Shown here in pieces: positions 45,544-54,157 of a stretch of 64,000 nt of DNA. The notes under the pieces were generated by a model. That model ran no database searches. It was not told the origin of the DNA and was given only the letters and a program-made list of their open reading frames with translations. Each line of letters opens with the position of its first letter. Positions within the stretch are counted from its first letter, which is position 1. The stretch lies in contig JAHDPL010000010.1 of assembly GCA_018434355.1 (NCBI GenBank), forward strand, positions 137,164-201,163, in the 5' to 3' direction. The DNA is from Sporomusaceae bacterium. GTDB taxonomy: Bacteria > Bacillota > Negativicutes > UBA1444. Made by a program: the position numbers and the translations under genes.

Positions 45544-46837
45544 GGCCGGAATGGTTGCTGCCATCTTGCTTGGCGGCTTTAGCGTATTATTCCTGATCGG
45601 GGTTCCGATTGCGATTTCCCTTGGCGTGGCGACGGTTCTGGCGCTGATGTATCTGGGAACGCCGACAATGGAACTGGTGCAGGGCGCGATGATCGCCTCA
45701 GATTCGTTCCCGTTCCTGGCGGTTCCCTTCTTTATTCTGGCCGGACAACTGATGGAAACCGGCGGTCTGTCGAGGCGGTTGATCGGCGTTGCTTCTTCGC
45801 TGATGGGCCATGTGACCGGCGGACTGGCGATGGTTACGATCATGGCCTGCGCGTTTTTTGCCGCAATATCCGGTTCTGGTCCGGCAACGACCGCTGCGAT
45901 CGGTTCGATCATGATCCCGGCCATGCTCAAGCGTGGCTATACGAGAGAGTTTGCCGGCGCAGTCAGTTCATCGGGCGGTACGCTGGGAATCCTGATCCCG
46001 CCAAGTATTCCGATGGTCGTGTATGGCATTGTAGGCAACGTGTCGATCACCGATATGTTCTTGGCCGGCATTATCCCTGGCATACTTGTTGCTGTTGCCT
46101 TTATGGTAACTGCTTGGCTGATATCTCGAAAGAACGGCTTTCATGGTACAGGGGAACCATTTTCCGCGATGAAGTTTCTGAAAGCGCTGAACGAAGCAAA
46201 AGCCGCGCTAATGGCGCCGTTGATCATCCTCGGCGGCATCTACGGCGGAATCTTTACGCCGACGGAAGCGGCGGTGGTGGCGGTTGTCTATGGCATGCTG
46301 TGCGGATTTTTCATTTACCGAGAACTAAAGATATCCGACGTGCCGAGAATGTTGATGGAAACAGCGATGATTACCGGTAGCGTCATGATTATCATCGGTT
46401 TTGCCACCGCGTTCGGCCGTCTGATGACAATGTACCAGATTCCGCAGATGGTGGCGACTTGGATGCAAGGCGTGACCAACGATAAATTCCTGCTATTGAT
46501 GATTATTAACGTATTTTTGCTGTTTGTCGGCATGTTCATGGAGACGGTGGCTCAAATCATCATCCTGACGCCATTATTTATGCCGATGGCTTCTAAGCTC
46601 GGTATTGACCCGATCCAGCTCGGCATCGTGTTCGTTATCAACTGCGAACTTGGCTTTTTGACGCCGCCGGTCGGTGTAAACCTGTTTGTCGCGTCAAATA
46701 TTGCCAAGGTATCGATTGAGCGGTTGAGCAAAGCGGTAATCCCGTTCATCATTGCGCTGTTCGTCAGTGTGGCGGTGATTTCCTATTTTCCGGACATCGC
46801 CCTGTGGTTGCCGAAATATTTGAAGTCGATCCGATAG
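45536..46837 (+). CDS. dctM: TRAP transporter large permease DctM family
   Basis: Transport subunit of 433 residues with about twelve helices; the GTG at 45536 is eight bases after GGGGAGG, inside the dctQ end. Family motifs include FFAAISGSGPATTAAIGSIMIP near 105, GGTLGILIPPSIPMV near 145 and LGFLTPPVGVNLFVA near 375. It uses an ion gradient, commonly sodium. Terminator follows. Confidence 0.95.
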   Translation: MSEAGMVAAILLGGFSVLFLIGVPIAISLGVATVLALMYLGTPTMELVQGAMIASDSFPFLAVPFFILAGQLMETGGLSRRLIGVASSLMGHVTGGLAMVTIMACAFFAAISGSGPATTAAIGSIMIPAMLKRGYTREFAGAVSSSGGTLGILIPPSIPMVVYGIVGNVSITDMFLAGIIPGILVAVAFMVTAWLISRKNGFHGTGEPFSAMKFLKALNEAKAALMAPLIILGGIYGGIFTPTEAAVVAVVYGMLCGFFIYRELKISDVPRMLMETAMITGSVMIIIGFATAFGRLMTMYQIPQMVATWMQGVTNDKFLLLMIINVFLLFVGMFMETVAQIIILTPLFMPMASKLGIDPIQLGIVFVINCELGFLTPPVGVNLFVASNIAKVSIERLSKAVIPFIIALFVSVAVISYFPDIALWLPKYLKSIR

Positions 46838-46894
46838 GAAGTGCAGCCAAGCTATTTACACCGGTGAAATGCACAATAATTGCAGCGATGAAGA

Positions 46895-46934
46895 AAAGCA
46901 GCATCCCAGTCGTAAAGACAAGGGGTGCTGCTTT
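46895..46934 (+). terminator. Terminator of the TRAP operon
   Basis: AAAGCAGCATCCC (46895-46907) pairs with GGGGTGCTGCTTT (46922-46934), one G-T wobble, with a short T-rich tail. Confidence 0.75.
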
Positions 46935-47011
46935 ATACTTTCAACTGCACTTATCAAGCTGTTGGGGTCACGCTGTGTAGCGAATCGACAACACTGCACG
47001 GATTTTTTTGA

Positions 47012-47041
47012 TTGACGCGGTGATTTTAATCAGAGTATAGT
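47012..47041 (+). promoter_or_regulatory. Sigma-70 promoter of the sigma-54 activator gene
   Basis: TTGACG (47012-47017) and TATAGT (47036-47041) are 18 bp apart. A half-site TGTAGCG (46976-46982), the same motif as the paired sites after the gene, lies about 30 bp upstream, so autoregulation is possible. Confidence 0.6.
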
Positions 47042-47113
47042 TAATTACAGCCTATGCGGATGCAGGGTTGAAATGATTCGGTGCAAAGCACTAGTCGGAA
47101 AGAAGGGTGAACC

Positions 47114-48490
47114 ATGGATCGCCTGAGCGAAACGTACAAAGAGTTTTTGGAAACGGTGCTGGAACAAGTCGATGGAACCATTGTCACCGATTACGAAGGG
47201 CGAGTTGTCTATCTCAATAAAAAATACGCCGAAATGCTCGGCGTTGATGTGGCAGCATCCCTTGGCAAACATGTTCGAGAAATCATTCCGCAAACCCGCA
47301 TGGATATCGTGGCCAAAACCGGGCAAGAGGAAATTGGCTCGGTTCATATGATCAACGGCATTACCCCGGTTGTCTGCAATCGGATTCCGCTGGTCAAAGA
47401 GGGAAAAACGATCGGGGCGGTAGCTTTTACGACGTTTCGCAAGTTGGATGAAGTCGCGGGCTTGTTCAGTGAAATCAATCGTCTCAACCTGGAGCTCAAG
47501 GAGTACAAATCCGAACTGATCAAATTGCGGGAAACGAAGTACACGCTGGACCAAATTGTTGGTTCTTCTGTTCAATTGAATGCCGTCAAGGAAATTATCA
47601 AAAAAGTGGCGCCATCCAAACTGACTGTTCTCATCAGCGGCGAAACCGGTACCGGCAAGGAGCTTTTTGCCCAAGCGATCCATCAATTGAGTCCGCGAAA
47701 ACATAAACCATTCATCCGCATTAACTGCGCAGCAATCCCCAAAGACCTTTTGGAATCGGAACTGTTCGGCTACGAGGAAGGCGCGTTCAGCGGAGCGAAA
47801 AAGGGTGGTAAACCGGGGAAATTTGAATTGGCCAATAGCGGTACGTTGCTGTTGGATGAAATCAACGAGTTGCCGGTTTATCTACAGTCGAAGCTCTTGC
47901 GCATCATTCAGGAACAGGAAATTGAACGAGTCGGCGGCGTAAAGACGATCGCACTGGACGTGCGATTGATATGCACGACCAACCGAAATATGCAGGAATT
48001 GGTCGCTAATGGCGAATTTCGCGAAGACCTGTTCTACCGGATCAATGTGGTCGAAGTGGCGATTCCGGCCTTGCGTGAGCGCAGTGAAGACATCAGCGAG
48101 CTGACGCAACATTTTATCAAAAAAATCAATAGCAATCACGGCTTGGGGATTTCCGGCATCCAGGAAGATGTCCTCAAACTGTTTGCCGCATACAAATGGC
48201 CGGGCAATATCCGCGAGCTCGAACATGTCATGGAACGGGCGGCTGTCATGGCTATTTCCGGCGAACTGAATTCCCAGCATTTCGATTATCTGATGCCTCG
48301 ATTGATCGGTGATATTAGTGTTGAATCCGGAAAAACGGCTGGGTTGGAGCGTGTAAAAACCATAGCGGAAAAGCAGGCGATCCTCAATGCGTTGGCAAAT
48401 CATCACGGCAATAAAACGCTCGCAGCGAAAGAACTAAATATTCACCGCACAGTGCTTTATAGCAAACTAAAAAAGTACGGCATCGTGTAG
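47114..48490 (+). CDS. Sigma-54-dependent transcriptional activator (PAS, AAA+, Fis HTH)
   Basis: Enhancer-binding protein of 458 residues. An N-terminal PAS sensor (about 8-110, GTIVTDYEGRVVYLNKKYAE) is followed by a coiled linker (120-145). The AAA+ domain has Walker A GETGTGKE near 175, the sigma-54 contact loop as GAFSGA near 222 (Ser in place of the usual Thr) and Walker B TLLLDEINELP near 245. A C-terminal Fis-type helix-turn-helix (NKTLAAKELNIHRTVLYSKLKK) ends the protein. It very likely drives the adjacent sigma-54 promoter; the PAS ligand is unknown. Confidence 0.94.
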   Translation: MDRLSETYKEFLETVLEQVDGTIVTDYEGRVVYLNKKYAEMLGVDVAASLGKHVREIIPQTRMDIVAKTGQEEIGSVHMINGITPVVCNRIPLVKEGKTIGAVAFTTFRKLDEVAGLFSEINRLNLELKEYKSELIKLRETKYTLDQIVGSSVQLNAVKEIIKKVAPSKLTVLISGETGTGKELFAQAIHQLSPRKHKPFIRINCAAIPKDLLESELFGYEEGAFSGAKKGGKPGKFELANSGTLLLDEINELPVYLQSKLLRIIQEQEIERVGGVKTIALDVRLICTTNRNMQELVANGEFREDLFYRINVVEVAIPALRERSEDISELTQHFIKKINSNHGLGISGIQEDVLKLFAAYKWPGNIRELEHVMERAAVMAISGELNSQHFDYLMPRLIGDISVESGKTAGLERVKTIAEKQAILNALANHHGNKTLAAKELNIHRTVLYSKLKKYGIV

Positions 48491-48526
48491 CGAACCCGCT
48501 ACATCGGTGCAGCGACATCACTACAC
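48486..48526 (+). promoter_or_regulatory. Paired upstream activator sites for the sigma-54 regulator
   Basis: Site 1 is TGTAGCG-N4-CGCTACA (48486-48503), a perfect inverted repeat overlapping the regulator stop codon. Site 2 is TGCAGCG-N4-CACTACA (48508-48525), an imperfect copy. Their centres are 22 bp apart, two helical turns, so both face the same side of the DNA. They lie roughly 90 bp upstream of the -24/-12 promoter. Confidence 0.75.
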
Positions 48527-48527
48527 A

Positions 48528-48573
48528 AAAACCTCCTTTAACGGCTAAAAACAGCCATTAAAGGGGGTTTTTT
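48528..48573 (+). terminator. Terminator of the activator gene
   Basis: AACCTCCTTTAA and GGCT pair with AGCC and TTAAAGGGGGTT, then a run of six T. It lies between the activator sites and the sigma-54 promoter. Confidence 0.85.
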
Positions 48574-48576
48574 CAT

Positions 48577-48592
48577 TGGCACGCAAATTGCA
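48577..48592 (+). promoter_or_regulatory. Sigma-54 (-24/-12) promoter
   Basis: TGGCACGCAAATTGCA is an exact match to the consensus TGGCACG-N4-TTGCA. It is preceded by an activator gene and paired binding sites, and followed by the BKACE gene with an 80-90 base leader. Confidence 0.92.
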
Positions 48593-48680
48593 ATATAGGA
48601 AAAAGAACAAGCAAGGAGATAGCACAACGCAAAGATTCTTCGTGTTCAATACGTTCAATGAAAAAGGAGAAGATCAAAGA

Positions 48681-49604
48681 ATGGCGCAAAAACTAATTAT
48701 TACCGCAGCGGTGACCGGGGCGGTCCACGTCCCCAGCATGACACCCTATCTACCGATTACCCCGGAACAGATTGTTGATGATGCGGTTGCCGCAGGGGAG
48801 GCCGGCGCTGCCGTTGTCCACATTCATGCCCGTAACCCGGAGACCGGTCGACCGACCAGCGATTTGAAACTTATGGCTGACATTGTCTCCGGAATCAAAA
48901 AACGCTCGGAAATCGTCATTTGCATTACCACCGGCGGACAACTGGGAATGACGCTGGAGGAGAGGATCGCCCCGGTATCGGTGTTCAAACCGGAGCTTGC
49001 CTCCTGCAATGCCGGTTCGGTTAACTTTGTATTATCGCCGGCGGCCGAAAAAATCAAGCAACCGATTTATGATTGGGAGATCCCTTTTCTGGCGGGGACG
49101 TACGATTTGGTATTCGCCAATACCTTCAAAGGTCTGGAGTATTATGTGACAACCATGAATCAACATGGAACTTTGCCCGAGTTTGAAGTATATGACGTGG
49201 GCATGATCAATAACATCGCTTATTTCATCAAGCAAGGCATCGTAAAAAAACCGGTCTATATCCAGTTTGTCATGGGAATACTCGGCGGTATCCCCGCGAC
49301 AATAGACAATCTGAACTTTTTGGTCAAAACGGCGAAAGAACAAATCGGCGAATTTGAGTGGTCATGCGCTGCAGCCGGCCGCCGTCAAATGCCGCTGACC
49401 ACTGCTGCTGTGGCGATGGGCGGCAATGTCCGGGTCGGTCTGGAAGACAATATTTTCATAAAGCCGGGAGTTCTGGCCAAATCCAGCAGAGAGCAAGTGG
49501 CGTTGATACGAAGCGTTGCAGACGCTCTTGGCAGAGATATCGCCTCCCCTGCCGAAGCGAGAAGCATTTTAAGACTAAAAGGAAATGAAAATGTCGGTTT
49601 TTAG
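48681..49604 (+). CDS. BKACE-family beta-keto acid cleavage enzyme (DUF849)
   Basis: TIM-barrel enzyme of 307 residues; ATG after AAAGGAGA. The zinc histidine pair is in VVHIHARNPETGRP near 48, with GSVNFVLS near 113 and a C-terminal GLEDNIFIKPGVLA. The family condenses a beta-keto acid with acetyl-CoA, giving acetoacetate and a new acyl-CoA; the founding member is 3-keto-5-aminohexanoate cleavage enzyme of lysine fermentation. Other lysine genes (kamA, kdd, kal) are absent here, so the substrate may be another beta-keto acid. It is the first gene under the sigma-54 promoter. Confidence 0.92.
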   Translation: MAQKLIITAAVTGAVHVPSMTPYLPITPEQIVDDAVAAGEAGAAVVHIHARNPETGRPTSDLKLMADIVSGIKKRSEIVICITTGGQLGMTLEERIAPVSVFKPELASCNAGSVNFVLSPAAEKIKQPIYDWEIPFLAGTYDLVFANTFKGLEYYVTTMNQHGTLPEFEVYDVGMINNIAYFIKQGIVKKPVYIQFVMGILGGIPATIDNLNFLVKTAKEQIGEFEWSCAAAGRRQMPLTTAAVAMGGNVRVGLEDNIFIKPGVLAKSSREQVALIRSVADALGRDIASPAEARSILRLKGNENVGF

Positions 49605-49643
49605 CAATAGGATGAAATTTACTAGATAAGGGGATCGACAAAG

Positions 49644-51101
49644 ATGATGCGAAAAATCGGCATAATCGGCGCGGGAACGATGGGGCATGGCATTGCCGAG
49701 TCCTTTGCGATGCATGGATACGAGGTGAATTTGTTCGATGTTCACCTTGACGCGTTGGAAAAAGCACAGTCCTTGATCGAACAAGAACTGGCGATGTTAG
49801 CGGAAGAGGGCTTGATCGTTCAAGCCGAATTGCCAAAAATCCTGGGGAAAATCAAACTGTTTACCGACCTGAAGCAAACGGTCGGAGACCGCGACTATGT
49901 CATAGAATGTGCGCCGGAAAATATGGAACTGAAGAAAAACCTGTTCAAGCAATTGGACGAACTGTGTCCGGCCAAGACCATCCTGGCCAAGCGGTTTTAT
50001 CTGGTATTTTTAGGCGCTTCTCTATTTGCCAAATACATGGATGATTCCGGCGCGGCCAAAAAGATCGCCCTGGCCATCATGAGCCGGGTGGGCAAAGACA
50101 AGCCATTTCCCATGTTGGTGGCGATATGGGTGATTACCTCCATCCTGACCTATGGCGGAGTAAATTTGTGGGTGGTTGCTTTTGCACTGATTCCAATCGC
50201 TTTGCCTATTTTTAAAGAAATGAATTTACCCTGGCATCTGTGCCTTGCCCCCTTCATGCTCGGCCTGGGGACGGCTACCATGACGATGTTCCCCGGCACT
50301 CCGGCGATTCAGAATATCATGCCGACAAAGTATTTGGGAACGACTGCCGCTGCCGCTCCGCTGATCGGTGTGGTTTCTTCCGTCATTTGTTCTGTCCTTG
50401 GGCTGTATTACACCAAATGGGCTTTGAAGAAAACGCAACAGCGCGGCGAATCCTTTGCTCAACCCGATAATTTGACGATTGGCAATGTGGATAAAGTCGA
50501 ACTGCCCTCGCTGTTGGTATCGATTATTCCACCAGCAGCACTGTTGATTATTCTAAACGTTTTTAAAATCGATATTGTGTATTCGCTGCTTGCGGGGACA
50601 CTTCTGTGCATCGTATTGTTTTATAAACATATTGGCAACCACTTGGATACTCTGAACAAAGGGGCGGTAAATACTATCCTGCCCCTGGTAAACACCTGCG
50701 CCGACGTTGGGTTTGGCAAGGTAGTCGCCGCAACAACCGGTTTTACCATCGCGGTGAATGCCTTGATGGATATTCCCGGACATCCGCTGATTTCGATGGC
50801 CGTCGCCACCAATTTGCTTGCGGGATTGACCGGTTCGGGGTCCGGCGGTTTGGGTATCGCCCTGGAAGTGTTGATTCCCAAGTATCAGGCATTAGGGATT
50901 AATCCGGAAATCATTCACCGAATTGCCTCCATGTCTTGCGGCGGCTTGGACACTATGCCGCACAATGGCGCAGTAATAACCATCCTGGCGGTATTCGGAT
51001 TAACTCATAAAACCGGATACAAGCACATGTTCGCCACTTGCGTGGTCGTACCGCTTATAACGCTGGTTCCGGCGATTATGATGGCGATACTGTTTTATTA
51101 A
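49644..51101 (+). CDS. Fusion: truncated 3-hydroxyacyl-CoA dehydrogenase joined to N-truncated GntP permease
   Basis: One open frame of 485 residues. Residues 1 to about 114 match the NAD-binding start of 3-hydroxybutyryl-CoA dehydrogenase (KIGIIGAGTMGHGIAESFA; VIECAPENMELKKNLF; ELCPAKTILA). The catalytic His/Glu part and C-terminal domain are missing. From about residue 115 (KRFYLVFLGASLFAKYMDDSGAAKK) it is a GntP-family permease, with about 370 of the usual 440-460 residues and lacking the first membrane helices. At the junction near 49970-49992 the heptamer GGCCAAG occurs twice. The simplest reading is an in-frame deletion between two adjacent genes. A functional product is doubtful. Ribosome site AAGGGG precedes the ATG. 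Confidence 0.8.
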   Translation: MMRKIGIIGAGTMGHGIAESFAMHGYEVNLFDVHLDALEKAQSLIEQELAMLAEEGLIVQAELPKILGKIKLFTDLKQTVGDRDYVIECAPENMELKKNLFKQLDELCPAKTILAKRFYLVFLGASLFAKYMDDSGAAKKIALAIMSRVGKDKPFPMLVAIWVITSILTYGGVNLWVVAFALIPIALPIFKEMNLPWHLCLAPFMLGLGTATMTMFPGTPAIQNIMPTKYLGTTAAAAPLIGVVSSVICSVLGLYYTKWALKKTQQRGESFAQPDNLTIGNVDKVELPSLLVSIIPPAALLIILNVFKIDIVYSLLAGTLLCIVLFYKHIGNHLDTLNKGAVNTILPLVNTCADVGFGKVVAATTGFTIAVNALMDIPGHPLISMAVATNLLAGLTGSGSGGLGIALEVLIPKYQALGINPEIIHRIASMSCGGLDTMPHNGAVITILAVFGLTHKTGYKHMFATCVVVPLITLVPAIMMAILFY

Positions 51102-51126
51102 AAATATCTTGCTGCCGATATGAATG

Positions 51127-51191
51127 AAAAATGATAGAGACTTGCATTGCATACCTTGGTGGGGATTGCATGGCAAGTCTCTGTCATTTTT
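51127..51191 (+). terminator. Terminator after the fusion gene
   Basis: AAAAATGATAGAGACTTGC (51127-51145) pairs with its complement (51173-51191) over 19 bp with one wobble, ending in five T. Confidence 0.8.
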
Positions 51192-51327
51192 AAGAATCGC
51201 TTAAAGTTTTGAGACTAAATGAAATTGGTGGTGATGGCTTTGTTGAGCAGGGATTTTTTCGGCAACGCAGAACATTGAAATGCATAGGATAAGTCCAGTG
51301 TCTCGTAATTAAGGGGAATGCTTTGAG

Positions 51328-52884
51328 ATGGATGCCATAAAACCGGAATATTATAAAACAGGGGCAGTCTTCAACAACGTGCTGATTATGCTGGGAATCA
51401 TGACGGCGGCGACAATGTTGTCGTTTTTTTTCCGGCATGTTGATTTTCACGAATCCAACATCATTATGGTTTATATCTTGGGCGTACTGTTGGTGGCAAA
51501 GCAAACGGACGGGCATTTTTACGGCATCTTCGCATCGATCATCGGTGTGCTAACTTTTAATTTCTTTTTTACCGAGCCTTATTATACGTTTAACGTGTAT
51601 CGACCTGATTACCCGGTAACGTTTGCGATCATGCTGATTGTAGCGGTGATTACCAGTACCCTGACATCGCGAGTCAAACGGGAATTGCAGAACACTTCGC
51701 TGCGGGAACAGCGGACGCAAACACTGTATCAAATAGCGGCGAATTTGATCAAAGTGCGCAGTATCAGCCAAATCATCGATGTTGGCAGCAACGGTATCGC
51801 TACGATGTTTGGTCGCTCCGTGGTCGTATATGCAGAAGCTACGATCGAGCAGCAGGGGGCGCCGTTTGTTTGCGCGTATCAAAACGATGAACGGGCGGCT
51901 GTGCTATCTTCGCATAACGAAGTGCAAGTCGCGGCTGAAACGATGAAAACCGGTGTAATGAGTGGCGCCGGGACCGTCCATTGTCCCGATTCCGTCGCCT
52001 GTTACTTGCCGATTAAGGGGCAAAGCGGCGTGCTTGGAGTGATTGGGGTCGATTGTTTCAATAAGACTTTTTTATCTGAAGAACAAAAAAGCCTTTTTGA
52101 GGCAGCCACTTCACAAATTGCGCTGGCCCTTGAGCGGGACAGGCTATCGGAAAAGCAACAGAAGGCAAAACTGGACATGGAGCGGGAACGTCTGCGCGGC
52201 AATTTATTGCGGGCGATTTCCCATGATTTGCGAACTCCGCTGGCGGGGATCATGGGCGCAACGGCAACGATTCTCAATAATGGAGCGAGGATTGACCCAG
52301 CCGTTACCAAAGAATTGTTGCAGAATGTGTATGAAGACGCAGGCTGGCTGGTTCACACGGTGGAAAACATTTTAAGCATCACCCGGATTGATGAAGGCAG
52401 GATGGAGATCAAGCCCGCGTTGGAAGCGGTGGAAGAGATTGTATCAGAGGCGCTCTCTCGCGTAAAAAAAATAGCTGGGCAGCATCAGATTGAGGTCGCT
52501 ATTCCTGATGAACTGCTGCTGCTGCCGATGGATGGGCTGCTGATTGAACAGGTGCTGGTGAATTTGCTGGACAATGCGATCAAATACACGCCGGAAGGAT
52601 CAATCATCACGTTGCAGGTGAAACGGCATGACGGGGAAATGGTGTTTGAGGTTGCCGATAATGGGCCTGGAATTCCTGAGGAAAACCTGACACAGGTATT
52701 CGATCGTTTCTTTACCGCGACGGTGGAAAAGGGGGCAGGGCGACGCGGGACCGGCTTGGGACTGGCGATCTGCAAGTCGATCATCAGGGCGCACGGCGGT
52801 GAAATTATTGCATTCAACAATCCGGCGGGCGGAGCGACGTTTCGCTTCTGGTTGCCGCTAAAGGAGCAACAAGATGGACAATAA
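51328..52884 (+). CDS. KdpD-like sensor histidine kinase lacking the KdpD N-terminus
   Basis: Membrane kinase of 518 residues. A DUF4118 four-helix membrane domain (about 15-110, with FNFFFTEPYYTF) leads to a GAF-like domain (about 130-275). HisKA follows with phospho-acceptor His in AISHDLRTPLAGI near 298, then HATPase with NLLDNAIKYTP near 411, VADNGPGIPEE and GTGLGLAICKSI. The large cytoplasmic KdpD and universal-stress domains of classical KdpD are absent, so this is the short form. It overlaps the response regulator gene by 11 bases and lies upstream of trk genes. Confidence 0.92.
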   Translation: MDAIKPEYYKTGAVFNNVLIMLGIMTAATMLSFFFRHVDFHESNIIMVYILGVLLVAKQTDGHFYGIFASIIGVLTFNFFFTEPYYTFNVYRPDYPVTFAIMLIVAVITSTLTSRVKRELQNTSLREQRTQTLYQIAANLIKVRSISQIIDVGSNGIATMFGRSVVVYAEATIEQQGAPFVCAYQNDERAAVLSSHNEVQVAAETMKTGVMSGAGTVHCPDSVACYLPIKGQSGVLGVIGVDCFNKTFLSEEQKSLFEAATSQIALALERDRLSEKQQKAKLDMERERLRGNLLRAISHDLRTPLAGIMGATATILNNGARIDPAVTKELLQNVYEDAGWLVHTVENILSITRIDEGRMEIKPALEAVEEIVSEALSRVKKIAGQHQIEVAIPDELLLLPMDGLLIEQVLVNLLDNAIKYTPEGSIITLQVKRHDGEMVFEVADNGPGIPEENLTQVFDRFFTATVEKGAGRRGTGLGLAICKSIIRAHGGEIIAFNNPAGGATFRFWLPLKEQQDGQ

Positions 52885-53575
52885 ACCTGTAATCCTGGTT
52901 GTGGAGGATGATAAGCCGATACGCAAATTTATCGGCGTTTCGCTGGAAACGCAAGGGTATCGCTGCATCGCCGCCGAAAACGGAAAAACGGCGATTTCGT
53001 TGGTGTTTTCGCATAACCCGGACTTGGTGATATTGGATTTGGGTTTGCCTGATATCGATGGGATCGCTGTAATCGAAACGATTCGACCCATTACCAAAGC
53101 GCCGATCATCGTGGTTTCGGCGCGCGGGAGAGAACGGGAGAAGGTTGAGGCGCTTGACTGTGGTGCGGACGATTATCTGACCAAGCCCTTCAGTGTGGAA
53201 GAGCTGTTGGCGCGAATCAGGGTCGCGTTTCGACACGCAAACCAGAATCAGCATGGCGATGTGCATGCGACAGAAAAATTTCGGGTTGGCGAATTGGAAA
53301 TTGACCTGGAAAAACGACGCGTGTTTATGGAAAATGAAGAAGTTCACTTGACACCGATCGAATATAAGCTCATGGTGTTGATGGCCAAGCATGCGGGACG
53401 CGTGTTGACGCATAATTATATTTTGAACGAAATCTGGGGTAGTTACGCCGGCGGTGACGTTCAGTCCTTGCGGGTGTTCATGGCAAATATGCGCCGAAAA
53501 ATCGAAAAATACCCGGCGCAACCGAGGTATATCCTGACGGAAGTCGGGGTGGGATACCGCCTGGCGGATGAATAG
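52874..53575 (+). CDS. KdpE-like OmpR-family response regulator
   Basis: Protein of 233 residues with a receiver domain (phospho-Asp in VILDLGLPDIDG near 55, Lys in YLTKPFSVEELLARI near 104) and a C-terminal winged helix (LTPIEYKLMVLMAKHAGRVLTHNYIL). It is the partner of the overlapping kinase. The target is probably the trk operon that follows, since no kdpFABC is in the window. Terminator after the gene. Confidence 0.94.
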   Translation: MDNKPVILVVEDDKPIRKFIGVSLETQGYRCIAAENGKTAISLVFSHNPDLVILDLGLPDIDGIAVIETIRPITKAPIIVVSARGREREKVEALDCGADDYLTKPFSVEELLARIRVAFRHANQNQHGDVHATEKFRVGELEIDLEKRRVFMENEEVHLTPIEYKLMVLMAKHAGRVLTHNYILNEIWGSYAGGDVQSLRVFMANMRRKIEKYPAQPRYILTEVGVGYRLADE

Positions 53576-53606
53576 AACCGGCTGCTAGCAAATAACTGAA
53601 CTGCAG

Positions 53607-53637
53607 GAAACCTTGCCAAGAGGTTTCTTTTTTTTTT
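53607..53637 (+). terminator. Terminator after the response regulator gene
   Basis: GAAACCT (53607-53613) pairs with AGGTTTC (53621-53627), followed by ten T. Confidence 0.8.
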
Positions 53638-53758
53638 GCAAATCTTCATGCGGTCTTTATGTCCGTCAGGCGGTTCTTAACGCCATTTTAATCGGAAGTC
53701 TGCTACGATGAATCTGAAAACAGTTACGCCACGAACAGGCGAAATCAAGGGAGGGCAT

Positions 53759-54157
53759 ATGACGGACAGGACGGTTGCACAGGCAACTTATAAGGAGAAA
53801 ATTAGCCGAGCGATTCATGCAATGCGGGACAAGGAGTACCAGTTGGCACAACTATTGATCGCAGATGCGATGCGGGACGACGCCGCCGCGCCGGCGGCGC
53901 ACAATCTGTTGGGCGTGTTGGCCGAACTGGGGGGCGAAACGGCTTTGGCAGGAAAACACTACCGGGCGGCTTATGCGCTCGAGCCGTCGTATAAACCGGC
54001 AGCGCGCAATTTGGACCGCATTACCTCCATCCGCTACAGAATGGATGACGTTGCGCCAGACTATGGCGATGGCGTGGAAACAGTCGAAGAGAACAACGGC
54101 TATATCATCGAATACGATGACAAAAACATTGGCCGCTTGAAAAAGAAGGGGATATGA
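53759..54157 (+). CDS. Small TPR-like protein heading the trk operon
   Basis: Cytoplasmic protein of 132 residues; ATG 53759 after AAGGGAGG. Two TPR-like helical hairpins (about 12-45 and 47-85: AHNLLGVLAELGGETALAGKHYRAAYALEPSYKPAARNLDRI) are followed by an acidic tail (YGDGVETVEENNGYIIEYDD). It overlaps the first trkA gene by four bases. Function unknown; the coupling suggests a regulatory or assembly partner for the potassium system. Confidence 0.75.
   Translation: MTDRTVAQATYKEKISRAIHAMRDKEYQLAQLLIADAMRDDAAAPAAHNLLGVLAELGGETALAGKHYRAAYALEPSYKPAARNLDRITSIRYRMDDVAPDYGDGVETVEENNGYIIEYDDKNIGRLKKKGI

Noticed and set aside
48576-48680. Longer N-terminus for the BKACE protein from TTG 48576
   Set aside because: This would start inside the -24/-12 promoter, upstream of the transcript start; ATG 48681 has a ribosome site and fits the family.
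51328-52884. Kinase as a gene truncated by a deletion of the KdpD N-terminus
   Set aside because: It has its own start and ribosome site, and short DUF4118 kinases without the N-terminal domains are a known form.
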